A DNA stretch of 46,567 nt from Chara braunii (Eukaryota > Streptophyta > Charophyceae > Charales > Characeae). The notes under the pieces are model-generated. The model saw only the letters and a list, made by a program, of their open reading frames with translations, was not told the origin of the DNA and made no database searches. The translations under genes were made by a program, and so were the position numbers. This document shows, piece by piece, positions 1 to 8,800 of the stretch. Location: positions 2,642,161 to 2,688,727 of the forward strand of contig BFEA01000090.1 in assembly GCA_003427395.1 (NCBI GenBank), given 5' to 3'. Every line of letters begins with the position of its first letter. The first letter of the stretch is position 1.

Positions 1-80
<80 letters not shown>
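1..80. repeat. (GA)n microsatellite at window edge
   Basis: Uninterrupted GA dinucleotides fill the first 80 bases. The same motif occurs at 11.16 and 20.0 kb, where it carries N bases, so such tracts probably limit the assembly here. Confidence 0.95.
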
Positions 81-84
<4 letters not shown>

Positions 85-647
85 TTTTAAGGAGGCAAGG
101 CTGGTACTCAGGACTGGAAATCTCCAGGTGCAACAGTACAGTGATGACGAGGGATGGAGAACAATGACTAATTCTCTGCGGAGGGAGGTAGAATCACCCA
201 CAGCTGGATCTGTTAAATTGGGAACATATTTTTATTATACTCTTAGTGTGATTGCTAAAATATATACTTCCTTAACTACAAGGCCACCAACTGAGTCATA
301 AGGGGAGTAAAGCGGTCATAGGCTCACCAGGAGGATCGGAGGCGACGATCCGAACAAGTTTGGAACAACGGATAATCCCTCCCAAAGAAGGCACTCTGAG
401 CCATTTTTCCAGCCTAATAGCTCTGGCACAATCACTTCAAGCCAGGGCTCAGAGAGCGGGAACCAGGCCACGAAACGGCAACGATGCCTGAAGCGCCCAA
501 TCTGCATTCTCAAAAGTGCGAAGTAAGATCAGGCAGCCCTCAATGGGTTGAGAGGAACTGTTTGGGAGAACCATACGCAAGGGTAGAGCAGCGGTAAATC
601 CTCGTGGAAAATATTAAACCACGGTTAAACCACCAGTACCCCACCCA
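81..647. other. No gene recognised
   Basis: Only short open frames without recognisable domains, no clear repeat structure and no RNA gene. I see nothing that can be supported here. Confidence 0.6.
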
Positions 648-760
648 GCTACCATCTGCACCCGAGTAGAATGCCCGGTCATTATCGCTGCATCTGGACT
701 GAAAGTTGGGACAAATGCAGCTATAATGACCGGGCGTTCTATTCGGATGAAGACGGTAGC
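648..760. mobile_element. Hairpin MITE, copy 1 (TA-flanked)
   Basis: The segment folds back on itself almost end to end. It starts GCTACCATCTGCACCCGAGT and ends GATGAAGACGGTAGC, and the two ~48-base arms pair with few mismatches around a short centre. A TA dinucleotide sits at each edge (650-651 and 757-758), as expected for a Tc1/mariner-type target duplication. Related copies lie at 33.10 and 44.03 kb. It has no coding capacity, so it is a non-autonomous element. Assignment to a superfamily rests only on the TA flanks and is inference. Confidence 0.75.
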
Positions 761-884
761 TGTGGTGCCCTGCCTGTTAATAAGGAGCTGCAGTCAGGCT
801 GGGCGTATTGGGGGTGGGAGCCCCAGGGAGGCGGACACAAATGTGAGGGTCCCCACTTTTGGTGGTGATTTCTAATTAACGATT

Positions 885-990
885 TTCATTTTTTTTTTTT
901 TTTAAAATGTTTCTCCCCAACAAACACAGCCCCTTCTATTCTGGGGGGCATCAGTCCGGTTGCTTATCACCGGCAAGCAAATGTTTCTGA
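885..990 (-). mobile_element. LINE 3'-end fragment (with oligo-T)
   Basis: After a T-run (about 888-903, the complement of an A-tail) comes the motif CTATTCTGGGGGGCATCAGT and then CCGGTTGC. The same 3'-end motif occurs in the 3' untranslated part of the LINE at 29.4 kb and in copies at 1.55 and 13.83 kb. It is a heavily 5'-truncated retroposed end with no coding sequence. Confidence 0.55.
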
Positions 991-1548
991 AAGAGCAGCA
1001 GGGGGGATTAGACAGAGAAAAGCGTCAGCCTACCCTTGTGGCTCGAGCCGCCTAAGCCAAGGGGGGCTGGTTCGGCTCAACCCACGCCCAACCTCCAACC
1101 CTCCCTCAGGGATTCATCTGCAAGTCGGGAAGCTTACTGGCAGCACCCAGGGACGCTGCAGGGTAATCCCCAGGAGTGGGGGGGGCACCGGGGGGGGGGG
1201 CGCGCGGGCAGTCCCTCAGGCCGCGTATCCCTTGTTCAACCTATGTAGTCGTAGTCACCTAGCTTATGTATTTCCTGCGCTGTGATCCATGCCCTGTTTG
1301 TGTCCTAGTATCTACTTGTCCTTGTCCATTTCACCCGTCCCCCTGTCAGGTTCTCCCAACCGTCTTGCACCTGTCCCCAGGTGTAGAATCTATGCATGCT
1401 TTGTATTCCTGGCATTGACCAGGTCTCCGTCTTCGTACCTCGTAATCTCCCCTAAAACCTGTGTGTTGCCATCTGTTATGCATGTTGTCTTTACCGTTCA
1501 CTTCCAATCGTTCAATGTGTGTACATTTACATCACATGATTCACATCC
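991..1548. other. Non-coding spacer with G-rich tract
   Basis: Contains an almost pure G tract near 1178-1200 and short unrecognised open frames. No gene or element can be supported. Confidence 0.5.
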
Positions 1549-1716
1549 TTTTTTTTCTTGGTTGAAAATAACACGTCCTTACGGTCCTGGCTCCTTGTCC
1601 ATTCTGGGGAGCGTCAGTCCGGTTCCTACAACTTCCTTTTCCCCCGGCGAGTCAAAGAAGAATACATGGTGAACATGCTCATGCCTCCTTCGGTTTGGCT
1701 GAACGATCCCACTATC
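1549..1716 (-). mobile_element. LINE 3'-end fragment
   Basis: A T-run at 1549-1557 is followed by 'GTCCTTACGGTCCTGGCTCC' and the shared 'GGGGAGCGTCAGTCCGGTTCC' region, then 'GAATACATGGTGAACA'. It matches the 3' untranslated end of the LINE at 29.40-29.54 kb over about 140 bases in the same orientation, so it is a 5'-truncated copy of that family or of a SINE sharing its tail. Confidence 0.7.
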
Positions 1717-1875
1717 ACATCTCCAACACAACAAATGGAAATAATTCATGATGTAGCGAGGTTACCTGCCGCATAACTGTGCAGGCTGCCTCTTACTGCC
1801 CAGTTTGCCTGGGCAGGCCAGGTCCAGGCCAGGTCCAGTGCAAGGTCCCGGGCTGTGCACCAGCGCAAGAAATGT

Positions 1876-2421
1876 GTCGTGGGATTCAATCCAGGCCTTC
1901 CAAACACGCGAGTCAGGAGTACGCAATGGCTGATTGTGTACCTCGCCTTCCCCGTTGCGGAGTGGTTGTCCAGGCGCAGAGCGTGACGGGGCAGCTCGGA
2001 GCAGTCCGTCCAGTGCACTCTATGTAATACGGGACAGGTGGAGGACATAGCTCACTGCCTGTTGACATGCCCCGAAGCCCTGCAGGTCTGGGACAGAGGG
2101 GCATCTTTTTGGCACACGCTTACTGGCAGCTTCATGCCTGCTGGAGTGCTTCCAACCCTCCTGGGCATTCCCGTTGACTTGGGGCAGGAGTAGTACCGGA
2201 CTGTGCTTTTCCAGAGACTCCGCCCGCTGACCTTGTGGATTGTATGGAAAAGAAGGTGCATCATGGTCTTGCAGGTAGAAGCAGCTGCCGGCGGCGCAAG
2301 CATGGGAACAGCGGCTTGGCTTATTGGAAGCAGAGTACAGACTGGACTGGGACATTGCAAAGCTGCAGTTGGCACATCACCCGGACAAAGCCATCCAAAT
2401 TCGCCGATACGTCCTGTCTAA
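1876..2421 (+). pseudogene. LINE reverse-transcriptase C-terminal fragment (zf-RVT region)
   Basis: One reading frame gives a segment like the C-terminal region of the LINE at 29.7-32.8 kb: RSTQWLIVYLAFPVAEWLSR, then a Cys/His cluster CTLCNTG...HCLLTC, then LTLWIVWKRRC, which parallels LALWVIWKRRC in the other copy. Two in-frame stops break it, a TGA at 1984-1986 (probably from CGA) and a TAG at 2191-2193. The RT core and endonuclease are absent. A further open frame at 2324-2581 in another frame may be the shifted end of the same protein. It lies just downstream of the large gene's 3' end, on the opposite strand. Confidence 0.75.
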
Positions 2422-2790
2422 GCAGCTCGGAGATGGGCAAGTAGGTTGGTTGCGAGGGGATAGAATCTACCTCGCATGGTCGCCTCGGCGGATAAGACAA
2501 CAGGCAGTAAACAGTGGTCGACCATGGATCGTTGAGCAAATAGAGCTGACGGGGAGCAGGGACAACGCTGTCCGGGGTTAAAACAGAAAGTAGATGGATG
2601 GTGCCACTGCCCGGCTGTGTGATTGGGGAGGGCACCGTCTAATCCCGCAATGCGGACCCCCAGGGAGTAGTCCGGGGCCCGGTGTAGTATTACACTGGGA
2701 ATGTAGACGGCGGGACGAACACTTAGGCGAGGAGCTCGGGCGAATCATGAGACAGCGGACCTGCATCACGTGTTAGGGGGACTTAAAAAC
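2422..2790. other. Spacer between LINE fragment and large gene
   Basis: Apart from the end of a short open frame (to 2581) of possible LINE origin, I see no gene. It probably contains the LINE 3' end and the 3' flank of the large minus-strand gene. Confidence 0.4.
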
Positions 2791-2792
2791 AG

Positions 2793-2798
2793 TTTATT
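2793..2798 (-). terminator. Possible AATAAA polyadenylation signal
   Basis: TTTATT on the plus strand reads AATAAA on the minus strand, about 75 bases beyond the stop codon of the large gene. Position and motif fit a polyadenylation signal, but the hexamer is common by chance in such DNA. Confidence 0.4.
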
Positions 2799-2872
2799 GA
2801 CCCAACGGGCCAACGCTGGTTAACAGCCCTGGACATTCTCATGTTAAAAAAAAAAAGTAAAAAGTTGCATTC

Positions 2873-5800
2873 TCACCCTGCCTCCCCCCCCCCCCCCCCA
2901 AAAAAAAAAAGTTGCATTTCCCCGAGCCTAGAATCTACAGTGCCACGGTGACGAAAAATACTTGTGGTACCCTTCAGCACCGAATCTCTGCTGGGCCTGG
3001 GCACTGTAGATTTTGGCCCGGCACTTGTAGACAAGAAAAATGAGCAGTGCAGGGGCTGTTGGAGTGGTGGTTTAAGAGTTTTCGCTAAGATTACCTTTGA
3101 GTCTTTGGCATCCACCTTCTCCTCGTCGTCCTTCTCATTCCCGTCTTCTTGGCTTCCATATGCTGAATGCCAGAGTATGAGATCGTCTTTATATGAATTC
3201 ATATATTCCTCATGAGCCCTCTCCAGGAGGGCACTTGTGGGGCTTTCCAGTTTGTCTGGCCTGATCTCTGCATCTTTTCTGGTTGCCTCTGGCGTTGCCT
3301 CCATTTGCCTCCCTCCTCCTGACCATGGTTTGTCAATGACTTCTGAGTCTTCTCTGGTTGCATCTGGCGTTGCCTCCCTTTGCCTTCCTCCTTCTGACCA
3401 TGGTTTCCCAATTGCTTGCTCCTCTGAGCAAGTAGGTTCCCTTGGAGTATGCTCTTCCTCGGCATGCTCAGTAGCAGCCTCTTCTACCTTGATGATCGTG
3501 TTCGTCCAAGCCAGGACATCTGTTGCGCAGGCCACATCGTCATCGTACGCTGCCATGTACTTGTCATGAGCTGCCTTCAGTTTTATCACATCTGCCTCAA
3601 GTTGTTTCTCTTCCACCTGCTTCTCTCTTTCTGGATCTTCCCCCGGAGTATGCTCTTCCTCTGCATGGTCAGTAGCGGCTTCGTCTAGTTTGGTGATCGC
3701 GTTTGTCCAAGCCAGGAAATCTGTTGCACAGGCCACATTGTCATCGCACGCTGCCATGTACTTGTCATGAGCTGCCTTCAGTTTTATCACCTCTGCCTCA
3801 AGTTGTTTCTCCTCCATCTGCTTCTCTCTTTCTCGATCTTCCCCCAGAGTAAGCTCGTCCTCTGCATGGTCAGTAGCAGCCTCTTCTAGTTTGGTGATCG
3901 CGTTTGTCCAAGCCAGGACATCTGTTGCACAGGCCACATCGTCATCGTACGCTGCCATGTACTCCTCATGAGCTGCCTTCAGTTTTATCACCTCTGCCGC
4001 AAGTTGTCTCTCCTTCACCTGCTTCTCCTTTTCTGAATCTTCCGCGATTGCCTCTGGTTCTGTATCCCTTAGCCTCCCTGCTCCTGACCAGAATTTGGTG
4101 ATAGCATGCTCATCTGACCTGGTAGGTTCCCCTGCATAACTATCTTCCCCAGAGTGCTCAGCAGTGGCCTCCTCAGAGAGCTCCAAGCTGGTAACCAAAT
4201 TCACCCAAGGCAGGACATCTGCTGCACAGGCCACATCATCACCATATCCTGACATGTACTCCTCATGTGCTGCCTTTCGCTCTCTCGTTTCGAGAGCAAG
4301 CTGTTCCTCCATTTCCCACTTCTCTTTCTCTGAATCTCCAGTGGCGAGCGCATGCTCACCTGAGATGGTAGGTGCCCCTGCTGCAGGATTCTCTTCCTCA
4401 GTGTGCTCTTCAGCAGCCTCCTTTGCTGCAATAGCCATGTTCACCCAGGCCAGGACATCATCTGCACAGGCCACATCATCATCATATCCTGCCATGTACT
4501 CCTTATGGGCTTCCTTTAGCTTGCTAATTTCCACAGCGACCTGCTCCTCGATTTCCTGCTTCTCTCCTCTGGCTGCCTCTTGTTCTGGTTCCTTAAGCCT
4601 CCCTGCTTCAGACTGCAGCTTGGTGATTGCGTCCTCGTCTGATGTGGTAGGTACACCACCTGTAGTTCTCTCTTCCTCAACATGCTCAGCAGCGGCCAAC
4701 TCCAGCGCAATGATCATGCTAGTCCAGGTAAGGATATTTGGTGCGCACGCTGCATCTTCCTCGTACCCCGACATGTACTCCCTATGCGCTGCCTCCAGCC
4801 TTCTCATCTCCACCTCCAGTTGTTCCTCCATCTCCTGTTTTCTATTGTCAAGATCTCCTCTGGCTGCCCTTGTTTCTTGCTGCATGGAGCTCTTTACTTC
4901 TGACTCTACGGAGTCTACCGTATTAATTGCATGCTCCTCTGACCGACTTGCTAACCCTGCAGTACTCATGTCCTCGGTATTCTCAATAGTAGCCTCCTCT
5001 GCTGGAATCAGCATACTAGTCCAGGCCAGGACAGGTACTGCGCAGGCCACATCATCGCCATAGCCTGACATGTACGCCTCATGCAATTCCTTCAGTTTTC
5101 TCAACTCCACCTCAAGATCTTCCTTCACCACCTGCTTCTCTTTCTCTGAAAATCCTCTTGTTGCCACTGGCTTGGGCTCCCTTGGCCTCCATGCTTCTGA
5201 CGACAGTTTGGCGACCTCTTTCTCGCTGCACTCAGTAGCTGTCTTCTCCTTTATTGCAACGGTCATATTAGTCCAGGTCAGCACATGTGGCGCACAGACC
5301 ACATCTTCGTCGTGTCCCGACAAGTACTCTTTATGCGCTTCCCTCAGTCGTTCCACCTCTGTCTTAATTTGTTTCTCCGTCACTTGCTTCTCTCTCTCTT
5401 CATATACCTTGTGAATGAAAGATTGCGAATCATCTTCGTTGTCATTGGCTACCTCACAGCAGGTCACCATTGCTGTCAGCAGTTCTGTGCAACTCAGTGA
5501 TTCTCTCCTACCTTCCCTGTCCTCTACTCCTGTTGCAAGTGGCTGCGACTCCGGTGGCAGCTTGTCAATGACGTTGCTCGCCTTGTCTTCTTCCTCTTCC
5601 TTTTGTGTCTGTGCTTCCACATCCAAGACATAAGGGGGGCTCTCAGATTCGAAGCCAATGGATGGTTCGACAGCTGCGATCTCTGACATCCAGAGAGCGC
5701 TCGATTCACTGTAAGGCCCAGGCCACCGATGTTCTTCTGAATCATTGGGCAGCCGGATCCTCTCGTTCTGCAAGAGAGCTAACTCATCCTGATAAGCATT

Positions 5801-8800
5801 CATGTACTCATCATGAATCAACTTCAGCTCGAACTCTTCATTGTTATCTTGATCCGACTTCACATCCTCCGTAAACAATGGATTCTGCTGCTCGGCTAAC
5901 ACAGTTTCACTCTGTCTCCCTGCTTCTACCGGAGATTCAGCAGCAGACGACCTTCCAAGCTCGACTGAGTCTGGGATGAACTGTAAGATGGCGGCTGCAT
6001 TTGTATGCTGAAGCTCCAGAGTATTCAAGTCATTCCACCTCTGGATCTCTTCCCAGCAAAGTACATCTTCATCGTGAGCTTCCATGTACTGCTGGTGGGC
6101 TGTTCCATGCCTGCTGAGCTCCTGAAGGTCCGCGTCCAGAGCCTGGCACCTCTCTACGGTTTCCTTCGGAGGAATGGGAAGGACAGACTGCAAGTCATCA
6201 GCGCTGTGGCTGCCATCAGCCGAACGTGCAGGCTGTTCTGCATCCTGACCCCGTCTCTCACAACACGTCACCATACGCTCAAACAAGCCTGGGCAGCTGA
6301 TCATGTGCATGTGACCCAGATCTAGGCCGTGTAAGGGGCGCGCAGGTGCATCCATTTCCGCAAATTCATGATGAGCCGTTTCCTCCTGCGGGAGAGCAAA
6401 AGCATCGTCATAATACGCATTCATGTATTCGTTATTTGCTAGAGTCGAGTTCAGCTCTTCATAATCTCCTGTTTGTTCAAGTTCACCTTGTTTGCCCACT
6501 TCTCGTGCTTTTTCCTCAGGCTGATTGTCAGGCAACCCTATTCCGGTGACATGTCCACCAGTAACACTCGGTTCTGCCGCGACTACAGAAGGAGTGCATT
6601 CCATAACCGGAAATGTCGCATTAGTGGTTTCTTCTTTGTCGTAAGCTGCCATGTACTCCTCAGCACTTTCCATAGCCGGAATCCTGTCGATCCAGAGCTG
6701 TATGTCTGCCGCATTGGCGGTTTCTTCTTCATCGTAAGCTGCCATGTACTCCTGATGATCTGCCCCGAGCTTTCGGAACCCTGCTTGCTCAAGTTCGGCA
6801 TCGATCGCCTGCTGTTCTTCCTCTTCCTGAAGGAAGTGGATAATAGATTGGTATTCATCGTCCTCATCGTTGTTGTCTAGGCGTGTTTCGTCTCGTGTGC
6901 AACAGTTTGCCAGAGCCAAGTGCTTATTCTCACAACCCATCACCATAGCCACCAGGAAGTCCGGAAGACACGTCGATATTGGCCTTTCATTCGCCAGGTC
7001 CTCCGTATTCTTTCTATCTGGATCTTCAGTGAGTTGCATAAACGGCCGCTGCAGGACATTGCCTGCTGATTTCTCTGCATCCTGTTCTAAGTGTTGAGGA
7101 TTCTCAGACACGGGGAGTAAACTTGAACTTGGTGCCAAAGTGATCTCCCAGTCGAGAGCAGCTTGTGACACACTTGCAGAAGTAACCGTCTCCTCCTCCG
7201 CGTTGTGTATCAGTTGGCAAGCCATTGTTTGCATCATGAGGGCAAGCTCCTCATCATAAGCATCCATATACTCCTTGCTAGTCATCTCAGGGTCAAGATT
7301 GTGGTTCTCTGTCTCTGTTGCTGGGTCAAGGGGACCTGCTTCCGAAACGTTGGGCCCAGAACAATCCTTCAAAACACTTGGGTCTGAGGGGACTAATGCA
7401 GCAGGGATCTCCTCAACATGAACCATGTTCCAGCTCTCGATCTCTTCCCGACAAGCCAAGTCTTCATGATGAGCAGTCATGTACTGCTCGTGCATGGTCC
7501 TTTGCCTCACAAATTCTTCGTGAAGTCTTGCCTCTATGACCCATTGTTCTTCATCCATTTCATCAGGTTTGGCCATGAAGTGGTGCCAAACACTGAGGGA
7601 CTCGTTTTCATGCTGATGCATGGGCTGCTTCTCTTTGGGAGTCGCAGTGTCCTCATCATGCCCCTTGCAGCAAGTGACCACAGCTCCAAAGACGCTAGGA
7701 CAGTGGATGCCTGTCTTCCTTTCTGCCGTCGTATTGGCATCGTCATTCACTTGTGACCTTGTCGACGGTGCACGTTCAGCCACCGGGGGAAGACTGGAGT
7801 CTGTGACGATATCAAACACTGGAACGGCCTTTGAGTCTTCACCTTGTAGATTGTCTCCTCCTCCTCCCCTCCCCGCAGCTGCCTCCTGGGACTGGTCTTT
7901 CTGGAAGATGACACACTTGTGCTGGTGTTCCTCCACGCTCAAGTTGAGTCCTGGATGGCTGGTTGTTGGTGTTTCGGCAGATCTCCCTTGTTCCCAATCT
8001 TGTTCCAAGGCACTATATGGATCGGTTGCTTCTATGTTGACTAGTATATTACTCTCTGCAAGGTCAGGAAGCTTGTCACGCCCCTCTGAATCCCCTTTCA
8101 AACAGCCATATGGATCACTTGGTTCCCCCATGGCTCTCCGATCGCTCTTTGCATCATCAGCAGGTTTGTTGGTTCCTATCGCGTTTGTCATATCCTTGGT
8201 GAAAGCAGTCGTACATTCCTCTTGCACTTTCTCAAGTGTTCCCGACTCTTTGTCGATTTCTGCGCTCGGGTTCAGATCACGGTCACCATCATCTGTACTT
8301 GAATCTGACTTCTGACAGCATGTTACAACGGTTGCTAGCCACCGCGAACACCCTACGGATAACGATGGGGCTGGCAGCTCATCATGGTGAGAAATTGCCA
8401 CAGGTAAGATTTCACCGCACGGATCCCCTACCTGTAACTGAATGGGGCTTTCTTCCACAGTGACAATCTCGCAGGGCAGCATGACATCTGCTACGGGTAG
8501 AACAGCCTCTTCCACATGTGCTTGCATGTACTCCCTTTGTGATGCTGATAAACTCAGAGCTTCTGCACTCCACTGTGATTCTAATTCATTCTGAGTTTTC
8601 CTCAGGTTATAGCCCTTTCCATCAAGTCTGGTTTCTGTGGGTGCCTTCTCCTCCCTCCCCTCCCTCTCCTCCTCGTCGTCGGCAGAACCATCTCCGTTGA
8701 ACCACTTCACAGCTTTGTAAGGGTGCTCCACCTCTGCCATAACCTCACCCAGCCCTGTTGACGGGTTGGTGCCTATTTCCACAGGCACATCATAAAGCAG

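Noticed and set aside
4164-5063. 299-codon plus-strand frame rich in Ser and Ala
   Set aside because: It is antisense to the repeat region of the large gene. Its length follows from the repeated codons on the other strand, and its composition is not protein-like.
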